From positions 16,623,267 through 16,687,266 of the forward strand of contig CM060072.1 in the NCBI GenBank assembly GCA_030533445.1: a stretch of 64,000 bases of DNA, written 5' to 3'. How positions within the stretch are numbered: position 1 is the stretch's first letter; every line of letters starts with the position of its first letter. The notes below the pieces were generated by a model that was not told the origin of the DNA, searched no databases, and saw only the letters and a program-made list of their open reading frames with translations. This document shows, one piece after another, positions 22,879 through 35,210 of this stretch. This DNA is from Cyprinodon diabolis. Its lineage: Eukaryota; Chordata; Actinopteri; Cyprinodontiformes; Cyprinodontidae. A program made the position numbers and the translations under genes.

Positions 22879-24477
22879 TGGGGCAAAAAAGTATTTAGTC
22901 AGCCACCAATAGTGCAAGTTCTCCCACTCAAAAAGATGCGAGAGGCCGGTAATTTTCATCATAGATATACCTCAACTATGAGAGACAAAATGAGAAAAAA
23001 AAATCCAGAAAATCACATTGTCTGATTTTTAAAGAATTTATTTGCAAAACATGGTGGAAAATAAGTATTTGGTCATTAACAAAAGTTCATCTCAATACTT
23101 TTTTATATACCCTTTGTTGGCAATGACAGAGATCAAACGTTTTCTGTAAGTCTTCACAAGGTTTTCACACACTGTTGCTGGTATTTTGGCCCATTCCTCC
23201 ATGCAGATCTCCTCTAGAGCAGTGATGTTTTGGGGCTGTCGCTGGGCAACACGGACTTTCAACTCCCTCCAAAGATTTTCTATGGGGTTGAGATCTGGAG
23301 ACTGGCTAGGCCACTCCAGGACCTTGAAATGCTTCTTACGAAGCCACTCCTTCGTTACCCGGGCGGTGTGTTTGGGATCATTGTCATGCTGAAAGACCCA
23401 GCCACGTTTCATCTTCAATGCCCTTGCTGATGGAAGGAGGTTTTCACTCAAAATTTGGCGATACATGGCCCCATTCATTCTTTCCTTCACACGGATCAGT
23501 CGTCCTGGTCCCTTAGCAGAAAAACAGCCCCGAAGCATGATGTTTCCACCCCCATGCTTCACTGTAGGTATGGTGTTCTTTGGATGCAACTCAGCATTCT
23601 CTCTCCTCCAAACAAAACGAGTAGAGTTTTTACCAAAATGTTCTATTTTGGCTTCATCTGACCATATGATATTCTCCCAGTCATCGTCTGGATCATCCAA
23701 ATGCTCTCTAGCAAACTTGAGACGGGCCTTGACATCTACTGGCTTAAGCAGGGGGACACGTCTGGCACTGCAGGATTTGAGTCCCTGGCGGCGTAGTGTG
23801 TTACTGATGGTAGCCTTTGTTACTTTGGTCCCAGCTCTCTGCAGGTCATTCACTAGGTCCCCCCGTGTGGTTCTGGGATTTTTTCTCACCGTTCTTGTGA
23901 TCATTTTGACCCCACGGGGTGAGATCTTGCATGGAGCCCCAGATCGAGGAAGATTATCAGTGGTCTTGTATGTTTTCCATTTTCTAATAATTGATCCCAC
24001 AGTTGATTTCTTCACACCAAGCTGTTTACCTATTGCAGATTCAGACTTCCCAGCCTGGTGCAGGTCTATAAATTTTGTTTCGGGTGTCCTTTGACAGCTC
24101 TCTAGTTTTGGCCATGGTGGAGTTTAGAGTGTGACTGTTTGAGGTTGTGGACAGGTGTCTTTTATACTGATAACGGGTTCAAACCTGTGCCATTAATGAA
24201 GGTAACGAGTGGAGGACAGAGGAGCCTCTTACAGAAGAAGTTACAGGTCTGTGAGAGCCAGAAATCTTGCTTGTTTGTAACTGACCAAATACTTATTTTC
24301 CACCATATTTTGCAAATAAATTCTTTAAAAATCAGACAATGTGATTTTCTGGATTTTTCTCATTTTGTCTCTCATAGTTGAGGTATATCTATGATGAAAA
24401 TTACCGGCCTCTCTCATCTTTTTGAGTGGGAGAACTTGTACTATTGGTGGCTGACTAAATACTTTTCTGCCCCACTG
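22876..24477 (-). mobile_element. Tc1-like element with about 200-bp IR/DR ends
   Basis: The element begins CAGTGGGGCAAAAAAGTATT and ends with the reverse complement of CAGTGGGGCAGAAAAGTATT. The inverted repeats extend about 205 bp (to about 23083 on the left, from about 24276 on the right) with only a handful of differences. Each arm contains an outer AAGTATTTAGTCAGCC and an inner AAGTATTTGGTCA, the two direct repeats typical of the IR/DR layout, where transposase binds twice per end. TA lies at the right junction; the left junction has an extra CA. Length is 1602 bp, near the usual 1.6 kb. The transposase gene inside is on the minus strand. Confidence 0.92.
23092..24115 (-). pseudogene. Tc1-like transposase with a single early frameshift
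   Basis: The start codon is at 24115 ([15 protein letters not shown]). About 15 codons later one extra base in an A/T run near 24069-24075 shifts the frame and a stop soon follows. From 24015 down to 23092 the original frame is open for about 307 codons. It has a helix-turn-helix ([10 protein letters not shown]), an RSGAP linker and the DD34E triad [14 protein letters not shown] and NPIENLW (34 residues between the last two). The tryptophan expected in the IML-W-GCF box is arginine here, and WSDEA replaces the more usual WSDET. The gene is therefore broken at its DNA-binding end, though its core and ends look young. Confidence 0.9.
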
Positions 24478-24489
24478 TATATATATATA

Positions 24490-24625
24490 TGTGGACACAG
24501 TGTATATACTATATATACCCTATACATCTTTTTTTTCCTTTTGGCACCTTCTTCTTTTTTGACTATTTGAGCTTATGTAAGAAGTACATTTCTCCACTGT
24601 GAGATCAAAAAAGTTAATTAATCAA
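24490..24625 (-). repeat. LINE-type 3' tail, minus orientation
   Basis: The reverse complement contains GATCTCACAGTGGAGAAATG, then CAAATAGTCAAAAAAGAAG and GTGCCAAAAGGAA. The same modules in the same order occur on the plus strand at 59605-59745. Fish L2/Rex1-like LINEs end in comparable TTTATTGATC-CACA-TGG-GAAAT sequences, so both are likely 5'-truncated LINE insertions. Confidence 0.5.
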
Positions 24626-26108
24626 TCAATCAAGTAAGGAAACCTGGCAAGCACACCAAAGTTATATTCAAATGTTGTTGTTTTTTTTTATGTGACTCAG
24701 CAAATTTTACCAGAAACATGACAAAAGTCGAACTATGATAAGTTTCTTGGATGCCTTGGACCTCATCCCTATCACAGTTTGGTGGAGTATTGTTAAAATC
24801 TGTGAAGAAAGGGCCAGAGCTGTGTCACAACCTGTTTTAGGGCTATCACCAGTACCTAATATGGGTACAACTTATTAAGGGACATTTAGTGGCGATGTCC
24901 CATAAATTTAAGACTGTTTTTTTAATGTTGACCTCATATGGAGAAACTCTACATCAGATTCAAACTTGAGCAGTACAAGTGTGTTGTTTCTAAATGTCCT
25001 TTCGGTTGTTTGTTGCATAATAGTTCCCTTCTGGACTGAGATGCGCAACAGGTTGCTTAATAAACATGGTGAAGATCCATCTTAATGTCTGCAGAGAAAT
25101 GAACTATGCAGGTAGTTTAGAAGGAATAATTTGCTGCTGGAAATCTCCATTGACTTTGTGAAGTCGCTGGATGGTTGTTCCGGCTGTGAACTCATTGCTT
25201 AGCAAAATCCATCCACTTAGCATATCATCTATTCAGCTTCCCTGGTCGAATATCTGACCTCCCGAGGTCCCAGGCAGCATAAATTTCCCCTTCCTCCAGA
25301 CCCAGAAATGATCATTTGAACAGCAGCTCAGTAATAACCCTCACGCTGGGTCTCGCTGTCAAACAAATTTCATAATTTCCATTTAATTTAATGCTGGAAT
25401 CTTCTGACACAGCCCCTTAGAAAAAGAGAAAGCCAACATTAAATCTGTCACCTCCTGCGGGCAGATTACATTTCCCATCACGCTGCAGGACCATCTTTGT
25501 TGCAGCTTTAATTGTATGCAGATGCTTTGTTGGGGCCTTGTGTTTTTCTCTCCCTCACTGTTCCTGCTACACCTCTCCGCTCACACAGGAAATCACTTGT
25601 CACGTCTCCGTCGCTCGGAGGCCGTCCAGTTAAAACTGCTCTGTCACTTCTTATCTCCCATCATAAGCATAAACTCGTTTGTCTAAGGAACTACATGTCA
25701 CCTCCTCCCCCTGATTCCTGTTGGAAATATGAGTTCCTCGCTATCGCTGTTCCTGACCGAGCTCAAATTTCCTCTCTCTGAGGAAAAGCTTTAAAAATCC
25801 TCCTTTATCCGCTCTGTGCAGGTTGTCATCTCAAACACGAGATCTAAGGGCCTCACTTCTCTCTCCTGATGATGTTAATGTGAGCTTAACCTTGATTTTT
25901 CTTTGCATTTAATCCATGGCACTTTTATATTCCTACCCGCCCCCCTCCAAAAAAGAGAAAAAATTTAAATAAAAAAATTATGTCCAGTTGACGTCAGAGA
26001 CAAAAATCTTCCTTCAACAGCATCTTTTGAGGTATAACGCCTCAGACTTCACAGTTTAATTTCACACTCTGAATTGGGGGCATCTGAACGCTGCAGCCGG
26101 CCACTCAC
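24626..26108. other. Intronic interval downstream of the last sgcd exon seen
   Basis: No further sarcoglycan exon is recognisable here although the 120-bp exon at 26109 ends in a proper GTGAGT donor at 26108. An open frame at 25512-25781 has no domain. The next exon, which must start in phase 1, is probably beyond position 1 on the low-coordinate side. Confidence 0.5.
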
Positions 26109-26228
26109 CCATCACTCGGAGCCTTTCTGCACCCACCACCACCTCCTGCTCGTCCGCCGAGAAGAGCAGCTTCCCGGAGGTGGATTTCACTTCAAACATC
26201 TTCCCCCGTGCTTTAAATCCGCTGGATC
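26109..26228 (-). CDS. sgcd: sgcd internal coding exon C (delta-sarcoglycan)
   Basis: This 120-bp exon is preceded by a pyrimidine-rich acceptor (TGTTCGCTTTAG) and followed by GTGAGT. It continues the codon left open by the exon at 34565 and ends in phase 1. It encodes a stretch including [17 protein letters not shown] then [13 protein letters not shown]. The pattern [15 protein letters not shown] and [11 protein letters not shown] is that of delta-sarcoglycan, better than gamma or zeta. The product is a single-pass type II membrane glycoprotein of the sarcoglycan complex in muscle, linked to dystrophin; this piece lies in its extracellular part. The longer open frame around it (26062-26370) is read-through into intron. 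Exon number is not assigned because the gene ends are outside the window. Confidence 0.9.
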
Positions 26229-26949
26229 CTAAAGCGAACACAGACAGAGAGAAGACATCAAAGAGGAAGACCAAAGCTACCGCTGTCTTCCTCCTCAGTT
26301 CACCTTGGAAATACAAAAACAGTATAGTAATGTGTCCTGCAGGCTTTACTGGCTTACTGTATTTATTCAACCCTATTTTAAAACCCTGAAAACAGCTTTT
26401 CTACTTAGTTAAACCGTAGTTACAATATGAATAAAATCACGCAAGGATTGTTGAGTCATTACTGAATAAAACATTTCTGTCTTGATTTAGACAAATGAAA
26501 AGAGAGGTGCATATTATTAACTTCTTATATAATTCAAAATTAATTCATCCAATTTATTCGACATGAAAAGTGAAAAAATTTTCCTACAATATCTTTTTTT
26601 AGAAACGCAGATCCATTTCATGTATTTTGATGATTATGATAAAAAAGATAGAAAATGATAAAAACAAAATTCTCTATCTCAGAAAACATGAGTATTTTTT
26701 ATCAAAAAATATATATTTTGAACAAAAATGTCTGGCTTCTGAAAATGATCTTTGTTGCTGTGCATAGTGGGTATGCATTTTAAATAATTTTGCATGAAAT
26801 TATTAATGCGTTGTGGCATAGTAGTGATCAGCCTGCTGAGGTGTAATAGGAGCCCAGGTTGCTTTGATAATCTGCCAGTGGAGTTCATTGACACCATGAC
26901 AGTTAAGCCAGGTTTTGGGGCCTTTGGAAGGTGGGATGATACCAGGTAC

Positions 26950-27362
26950 TGTCATGGTTGGGTGGAGGTTTTTGAGGACCCAAATGCAGAGACAAGAGGG
27001 CAGGGGAGAGTCTTGCAAATTTAATGAGGCAACTGTGGTAAAATCCAAAAATACAAAGAACCAAAACGTCAGGGAAAACTCATGTTGGGAACCAGAGGTA
27101 AGGGAGCAATAAAACAAAAAACCAGCACTGAGTGACTGCAGAGGTGGTGTATATATGGGGAGACTGAACCAAGACAGACTAATCAGCAGATTGGGAGCAG
27201 ATGTGGGCAAGACCAACTAGGAGAAACCCAAGGGGAAAGGAAACAAGCACGAAGGGGCAACAGAGGGTAACTAAAGAACTAAGCATTGGTAAAAATCAAC
27301 TACAAAGACACAGAACACAAAGAAAATAAAAATAAACCCAAGCAGAGAGCAGAACATTGACA
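26950..27362 (-). mobile_element. Probable solo LTR, minus orientation
   Basis: On the minus strand the 413-bp segment starts TGTCAATGTTCTG and ends CCATGACA, the TG...CA form of retrotransposon LTRs. It has a TATA-like CATATATACACC (27148-27159) and, 120 bp further, an ATTAAA polyadenylation-like signal (27020-27025). Flanking bases GTAC and GTCC could be a decayed 4-bp duplication. A related sequence in the same orientation is at 40969-41435. No internal retroviral-type genes are present, hence a solo LTR. Confidence 0.6.
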
Positions 27363-28085
27363 GTCCCAGTAGGAAGGTTTTTTCAAAGATGTAGCTGTTT
27401 ATGCACGGATGTGTGGACAGAGAACTTTTTGGACAATTTAAAATAATTAGAAAATGTATTATTTATTCTAAAGGTGTTTTAAATGTAACTTATATTATCC
27501 AAGTTTCTTTGAAAAATTGTAGGGGTAACGACACCTCCACTAGATGTGGACTCATGGAAAAACCGGTTAATACCTGCTTAAAGATTGTTTTTCTCAAAAT
27601 ATGGCACACTTTTAATCAAAAAAATAAGCATCGTCTAAACGTCTTTTTAAAATTGCTGTTAATGTCTGTAGGGTATATTTACTATGTTGAAGGATGCCGA
27701 CAAAAGTTAGAGGCTTGTAGCTCTCGAGTACTGGACTTCGGCACCATGTTAATATTGAATTAAAACAATCAAAAATAAGAAAAACCTTTACATGCACAAA
27801 CAAAAAAGACTCAGTAAACAGCTTTCCCTTGAAGTAATTGTTTTAACTGAGAATCAAATCCTTAACTACTTTACGGTGGTCCTATTAGCAACTTATTCCA
27901 ACTATGGTGACCCTTTTTTATATATACTTAACGCCTTTAAACAGTAACAGTATCTTCTACAGTAAAACTTCCACAATGGATATGTTTATGAACTAAAAAG
28001 AAAGTAGGCCAGAGGGCAACATAATGGCACCAAGCATAGAGGTTGTTCAACCAATAAGATGGCTTGATAGAATTACATTAGTGGA

Positions 28086-29330
28086 CAGTGATGGGACTAA
28101 CGGCGTTGAAAGTAACGGCGTTACTAACGCCGTTACCTTGTTTTAGTAATGAGTAATCTAACTAATTACTTTGACTGTAACTATAACGCAGTTACCATTG
28201 CAGACACCCCGTTACTGCGCGTTACTCAGGTCGCACAATGAACCTTTTTTCATGATAGGACTTGTGCACAGCTGCGTGAAGCTGACACCCCACCCACGTC
28301 AAAAAACTCTGCAAATAGACTGAATGGTTAGTGCAACGTTAGTGCAGATTTGTGCAGAAAGAAAAATATTGTTTGTGCTACTTTTGTTTAAGAGATATTA
28401 AAGATTATTTTTTAGGTCATCCAGAGGTGCGCGCCTTGTCATGAGAGAGGGGAGGATGAGAATGGCTGATGTATAGTGAGATTCCGTCTGTCAGTTGGGT
28501 AGGTGGGTGTTTCCGCTGGTGGTTGTTAACGTACAGCACACACAGAGAGATGGAGAGTGAGGATGACTCCAGCAGCAAAACAGCGTTTTCGACATGGAAA
28601 TACAGGTGTTTTACGTCGAGCTGCGTTTCCCCATCACATACGGTTTCCTCTGCATCTCCGCACAGCGCAGGCGGCACGAGTCACCGCGCAAGCGTCAGGA
28701 AACGCGCATTCTCGCTAAAGGCGCGCAACAGTCGCCCTGTGCTCGCGCCACAGGAGAACTATGGAGAGCGTGAACGATCAAATGAAAGGGAGAAATCTGG
28801 ATGGATGGATGGATACTCTGCCTTTTCAACCTACTGTATTTTTTATTTTAAACATTATTTGATGGCCTTTGTGGCTGGGATGGAGATCCATATTTTATGT
28901 CACACACAGAGTATACATCTAGATAGATAGATGGATAGATAGATGTTGCAGTATCTATAACAACCCAAACAAACAAGATTTCAGAATTAGACATCCCCAG
29001 TTATTAATTTCACCAGATCTGAATGCCCTGTTAAAAAACTTCACATGGCGTTCCCCCCGATGTCATTTACGTTGAGTTGCAATAAATGCAAAACTCTCTG
29101 CAGGTTCTTGTCTTTGTCGTCCACTCTATTCAGCTGGCTTTGGAAACACACGGCGAGAAGGTGGGGGCTGGGTGGTGAGGGTTACGGGGACGAGAAACGC
29201 AAAAGTAACGCAATAGTTACTTTTACTAGTAACTAGTTACTTTTATTGTGGAGTAACTCAGTTAGTAACTCAGTTACTTTTTGGGAGAAGTAACTAGTAA
29301 CTATAACTAATTACTTTTTGCCCAACACTG
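28086..29330. mobile_element. hAT element with perfect 8-bp target duplication
   Basis: TTAGTGGA is found at 28078-28085 and 29331-29338. The tips CAGTGATGGGACTAA and (reverse complement of the right end) CAGTGTTGGGCAAAA are imperfect inverted repeats of a common fish hAT family. Subterminal arms are rich in GTAACTAGTTACT-like modules, likely transposase-binding repeats. The centre has an open frame in which an ATG at 28550 starts MESEDDSSSKTAFSTWKYR, resembling the first residues of a hAT transposase before a zinc finger, but the similarity fades. At 1245 bp it is too short to be autonomous. Small GATG and GATA repeats lie at 28798-28816 and 28919-28944. Confidence 0.85.
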
Positions 29331-32300
29331 TTAGTGGACAGTAATGGCGAATTCAAAGCCTTGACCTAAATTCATGCGAAATGGCAGGAAATAGGATCTA
29401 GTGAGTCGTTCATGTGTAGATATTTTCAAAGAAAAACAGAACCTTTGTTCAAATAAGCCCTATTAAGTTCAACTAAGCATTTCTGCAGTGAGTGAAAATG
29501 TTTTTTATACTGAGCAGCAAGAGGGCTCCATCATATCTTTGAATTAGTGTCAAAACGTACCCTCACAGAGCCAATTAATAACTAAACACCATATCAGCTC
29601 CATTATAAGATCCCCCTTATTGCTCGGACAGCTTGTATTTCAGAGCGGTTGATGGAATATAAAATCAAATATCCTAGCCTAACCCTATCCTAGCAGGTTT
29701 TGACAAGTTTAGTTAATAAAGTATAATAAGCTGTTTTGCCACAGTTTAGTAAGAAAATATTTTAGTGGACTAATAACTCTCACTCTCAATCCTCATCCAT
29801 GAAAATTAGACTCTCTTGGATTTTTATGTAAAACCAATGGACTTTAACTTCTTTGAATATTAATTATTCACCGTTTTATGCTGAAAGCTCTTCAGGAGGC
29901 GAGATCATGGCTTGAATGTTGTGTTTGTCTCCCAGAAGGCTCCTTAATCAGCTTCTATGATTGGTTGACAATCTGTGTTGAGCTGCAAAATATTCAGAAT
30001 TTCTAACTCCAGCATTTGCCTTTTTTGGACGTTTGAATTTTTTAAATGCACAGTGCTTGGCACAAGAAACGTTACAAAACTTGACACTTCCCATGTGCTG
30101 CAGGACCTCTTGTAGACACTTGCCATCCACCATAGACTTTGCATGTAAACCAGGCACCTTGGCACTGAAATCTTTAGATTTTGTGGCTGTCTACAGTATA
30201 TTACGAGTTTAATTACTAACTGCTACACTTAATAATACAAATACCTATAAATTAACTATTGAAAAATGTTGATAGTTTAACTTATGATAATTACAATATT
30301 AAAAAAAAAATCTAAATTACTGTATAGCCGATTCTAGGAACTTATAGGCTAGCCAATGCTAATCACTTTCACAGTAATTGATAATTATCAGCCAGATTAG
30401 TTAAAGTCAAGAGAAAATTACAAATGTCACACTTTAAGTCTACTTTCACTGTTTACAAATTGCTTCACATTGTTTTGTTATTTAATATTTAATGCTAATC
30501 ACTATCAAGATAATGCTCATTATTTCCAAACCAGGAATAGGCAGATATTGCAACAGATTTTTGAAAACTTACTGATCTGTTATTAATTCTACTAACTAGT
30601 TGAAAAAAAATTAGTCTCATTTTATGCTTATATTTTCCTAACCTGATCGAAGAAAAATCAATGAATGACTATCTGAAGCTAATCATAGCTAGTCCTCATG
30701 AAGTTAATTTCTGCCAACTTAGTGTTGAGCTTATTAATTAACTACTGCAAACCAATGTGGCTCTAATCACTGATTGGCTTACTGATGTGAACCTCTGAAA
30801 ATATAATTGTTAGAAAGCAAGGGGACTCTTATACTAATTGATGCTAATCATCTCTAATCTTTGATAGGATCACTGATATTAATCACTGCTAAAATTATTG
30901 TTGCACAATCACTTTATTGCTTACTGATGAATATTACACGTCAAAAGTTGTTGCTTATTCCATGACAATGGCTATGAATATGATAATTATGCATTTATTC
31001 CAATGTTGTCATCAATTTCATTTCAAATTAGAATACCAAAAGTGAACACTATATAAAACCAGTTATACTGTATTTTTTTAACATTGCACTATTTTCTTAC
31101 ATGTCCATTTTTGGGATTTAACTCTAACTAAAGAGTTTTTACAATCAAGACCGAAGAGTGTATTCACCCTTTTTCTCTGTTTACTGCCTGTAGAAGCTCT
31201 GATTTGTGATACATTTTTTCTTAGTTGGGCTTAAAGTCTCATCAGTTTTAAATCAGATTGTGCATTATTTATTTACAATATTACCCCACAAGCCTAATAG
31301 GATGCTCTCATGGGCAATTATCTAGGGCACTGTCTACTTTAAATTTTACAGGTAAATGATTATAAAAGAAAGCTGCATGTCACGTCTAATTACGATTGCT
31401 GTCCTGTTAATGCAAATGTACCCCAAGTTCTTTTAAACATTAAATATTAACATTTGGATTGATATGATGAAATATAAAAAACAAAGAATTATGGATTTCA
31501 TTTTCTTTGAAATCCTTTTCTGTTAAAATAAAAGAAATACACCAAAAGATAAGTCACAACAAATCTGCATGGCACTTGGGAAAAACCTCAGATACATTGA
31601 GACAAACCTGAATGGTGTCATGACCGACATGAAAAAAACAGGGAAATGTGTCTGACCTTAATTGCTTTGTTTAACCTAGAGGCAGAAAACACATGCCTCT
31701 GACTGTGACTGATTGACAGAAGAGCAATAAATTGTGTCACTTTCCGGGATGATTTCGAGTTCCTTCCCATGACACGAACTCTGCTTAGTCATCCAAGGGA
31801 CAAACATTGGGGTGTATTCGGCTGCATCCCTTTCAGAGCCAGAAGCCAAATGTCAGCACCCTTCTCGAATGTGAAAGACACTTCCTGAGCTTGTTCACGC
31901 ACAGTGAGCACCATTCATTCAACACCGCCAACTCCTTTGGGTTTTGACAAGTGCAGCAAGTAAAGGAGAGACTGTGATTATCGTAGAAGAAAAGAAGCGG
32001 AGGCTAAACTCATGAAGGGCGTATTTTTGAGGATTAGCAGAATTTAAATGAACTGGAAATGATGAGCTAATATTACTCAGAATAACACATTTTCAATGCA
32101 GGAACTGCACTTACCCCTCCTTAGTGTGTATTTGAATCTGCTTGAAAGATGTGACAATTTTGAAGTCAAATACCTATTCAAGAAACTCAAATAGGGTGTT
32201 AATATTTGAAAACTTACTAGCTAGGTTCATTTTAAAGAGTTTTACTTGATGAAATTATAATTTAAGATGGCCTTTTGCGATTTTTTTTTTTAAATGAGGT

Positions 32301-34564
32301 ACTTCATTGTAACAAAAAGAACTAAATTCAGAAGATTTTCGCAAGTACTGCAGACCAACATAGTTAAGGAGCCATGAGTTGTTGATGCAGAGTAAACATT
32401 TTGATCTTGTGTACTTTGGTTGAGACATTTGTTCCTTCAATCATGTTCTACGTTTTTTTTATTCTCTATAAAACTGTTAAAGGTTCTTTTGATGAGACAT
32501 ACTGTATGCAAAATCTCCCATCCTATGGAATTAATCACAGTCTAGCAGCTTCTGTTCAGCCAATTTCTTATTTTAGAGAAAGCCTCTAAGAGAGCTACTG
32601 TTGTCTTTTACTCCTTCGTTTTTGGTAAAAACCAAAAGCACAGGACTGGGGCTTTTGTGTGCATGCCCTTCTGTAAAAAAAAGTAAATTGCTGCTCTTAC
32701 CCACTCATGTATGGCTGAAGGTTTGCAGTTAAAGATAGTTATTTCTGTCCAAATTGTGTCCCTTGGTATGTAAGATTGTCTGCCCTTTGTATTTTTATTT
32801 TTATTTTGCCGTGATAAAAATATTACAAATATAGCAGAAAGAACAAACAAGTGCTCCCTTTAAAAACATGGTGAATGTAAGAAGCAGTAAATAAAATAAT
32901 ACTTCGAATATAACTAAATTTAACTGGTGTTCTAAGATAAGAAATCTAGGTAATTTCAAACTTTATGAATAGCACCAGGTCACATTTTAAAAAGCAACAA
33001 AACATTTAACAAAATTTTGCCGTTAATAAATATAACCCATCGTTTTCGAATCATATAATTTGGAAGACAATTTTATCACTTAACTAATGTTGTTTGGGTA
33101 AGTTGCTTTATGGGCCAATTCGTGAACAGAGGTCATCAAATGAAAGTATATCCATATTAACCCCTATTGGGTTGGTTTTGATATACATTTCTGAAGCCTC
33201 TACCTCCTATGGATAAATCATTTGGCATAGGAACATCATCGGAGTTATAGGACTGGCCACAATCCTGTGTTTGACAGAATGAGTAGCGGGTACATCCCAT
33301 CCCCCTGAGTTTAACAGAAATACACATGTACCTTCATATAGGTTTTATAATGGACAGCTTCAGTCATTCATGACATTTGTGTAACTTTTTCTGGAAGGCT
33401 GTCATATAAGGATGTCCATATGGCTAAAGGCTGTGTGGACAGCTGCCTAGAGCTCCTTTTCAACCCTGGAAAGTATCCTTTTGACCCAATAAAAGGTGAA
33501 GGGAGAACACAAGAACCATCCTTTGACAGCAGAACTGGCGCAGATCTCAACTGCTTCGCTGTTTCTGTCCTGGAGGGGGCCACCAGTACGCCAGTGAACA
33601 GTTACAATTTGTATATCTGGTTCTTTTAGTATCTCTGCTTCTATCTGTCTGAACCCCAGTTGGCCTAGACAGAAGGTGGCTCACACTGAGCTTGGTTCTG
33701 CTGACGCTTTGTCCTCCGATGTGGCTGAATATGTGTTAGGTGTGAGGGATTGCTGAAGAGTCAACAACAAATTTCAAGCCAAAATCGTGACAGCTATCTC
33801 ATCCAAGAGGAGCATGTCTTGCAAATCCACGACTCAGTGCAATCAGCTTCTTTTTTTTTTATAGAAATTTTTGCGAATCTGACCATTGTCTCTTTTGAGA
33901 TGTTTACTGAACAAATAAACTGAATTGAACTTACATTTTGAAATATGGCCAGGGGAACACACTGAATCCTCCCAAGGGCCACAACTGATCTTTGGAAATC
34001 ACTGACCTTAATGGCCGAAAAGAAGAAAAACTAACAAAAAAAACTTGGTATTATTATCCCCTCCCATAAAAACCTAACACATTATAAGTACATTTTAAAC
34101 CTTAGATAACAAAAAATTACAATAAGCAGAATATATATATATTTTTTTAAATGGTCAGTAGTTTTATGTGCACCAACTTTGAGCAGTGTTACAAGCCACG
34201 CTATCTCAATTGGAGTACTGTGATGAAAGCAACAAAAGAAACCTAAACAGCCCACATGACAAGGAAAATAGAGAAATCCAGAAAAGATTTTGGAAAATCA
34301 AGTTTCTTTATAGAATAGTCCAATTTAAGGTTCCTTTGAATGGAAATCTAAGATTTATCAGATCTGCCTCACATCATGTGTTTTGAAGGTAAATAATTCA
34401 CAGTTATTACTGTTTTAGATGCTAAGGAGAGATTGTTAAATCATGTTTTGTGTTGCTGATATAGATGTTATTAGGACTGATGCCTTTGAAGCAACATACA
34501 TCACATAAAAGAAACATCAATGAGCTCCATGAAAGTAGTGGGTGTAGGTCCTGCTGAGTCTTAC

Positions 34565-34652
34565 CTGTGACGAGCTGCGTGAGCAGCTGGTTGTTGCTGT
34601 TCACGATATTGACCGAGACGTTTCTGGATGACTGTAGGAACAGCGATCGGCC
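34565..34652 (-). CDS. sgcd: sgcd internal coding exon B (delta-sarcoglycan)
   Basis: This 88-bp exon follows the acceptor TCTCCGCAG and is followed by GTAAGA. It starts in phase 0 after the proline codon ending the exon at 45802 and ends one base into a glycine codon. It encodes GRSLFLQSSRNVSVNIVNSN then NQLLTQLVT. The SLFLQS-RNV(S/T)VN motif is shared by delta-, gamma- and zeta-sarcoglycan, and LTQL(V/I)T favours delta. An NVS sequon matches a position N-glycosylated in this family. The piece belongs to the extracellular domain. An overlapping open frame of 60 codons is read-through into the flanking introns. Confidence 0.93.
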
Positions 34653-35130
34653 CTGCGGAGAGATCCACCGTATTACTCATTTAAACATTCAGCCTGGCAG
34701 ATTTAAAAAGCACTGAGCTGCCAAGCAAATAAAACAAACAACAAAAAAAGCAACAGTTGATGAGAAACTCATTTCTTTTCGAGATGAAGGACCTGACAAA
34801 CCTATATTTTGAATGAACTTTAAGAGAGGTTTACAAAAAGAGGTTAATTCCCTGCAAAGGTTTCTACATGTAGGGCCTAATTTTCAATATTATAGATAAT
34901 AATGAGCACCAAAGTGCTCTTGCAAAAAAAAAAAAAATGCACATTCAATAAATACAGGTAATCTACAACAATTGCGTGTACAAAAGAAAAATAACTACAA
35001 AGCTGGTTTGGAACACCCTATTTAAATAGGACTACTTCCAAACTGATAGTGACAGTTAGAAGAGGCCTTAAAAGCACTTTCTACTTCTAATCAATGGGGC
35101 AAAAAGAGTCAGTCAGTCGGTCAGACAGAC

Positions 35131-35210
35131 AGATATTTTATTTAATTATTTAACCAGGACAATCTCATTGAGATGAAACATTTCTTCTCAAGAGCATCCT
35201 GGCTAAGACA
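35131..35210 (+). repeat. Dispersed fish repeat tail
   Basis: The sequence contains TTTAACCAGGACAATCTCATTGAGAT followed by TTCTCAAGAGCATCCTGGC, a module I recognise as a dispersed teleost repeat end. Its class (SINE or LINE tail) is uncertain. Confidence 0.45.

Larger units (their letters stand above)
26229..34564 (-). other. sgcd intron between exons B and C, 8336 bp
   Basis: The intron begins GTAAGA on the minus strand (34564 downward) and ends in TTTAG before 26228; phase 1. It contains an LTR (26950-27362) and a hAT element (28086-29330). The rest is AT-rich. Between 30300 and 30900 there are several loose CTAATCA motifs. Open frames at 29944-30165 (minus), 33368-33629 (both strands) and 32608-32850 (minus) have no recognisable domain. 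Confidence 0.85.

Noticed and set aside
23465..24094. 209-codon plus-strand open frame
   Set aside because: Antisense shadow of the second Tc1-like transposase on the minus strand; no domain.
25512..25781. 89-codon plus-strand open frame near the sgcd exon
   Set aside because: Wrong strand for sgcd and no domain; the initial codon context and length are as expected by chance in a GC-richer stretch.
29944..30165. Overlapping minus-strand frames with a cysteine-rich stretch (KFCNVSCAKHCAF)
   Set aside because: Two frames are open at once over the same DNA, no family is recognisable and no splice sites or start context support a gene.
33368..33629. Overlapping frames on both strands in the sgcd intron
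   Set aside because: Checked as a possible extra exon; neither strand matches sarcoglycan or another family, and no compatible splice borders were found.
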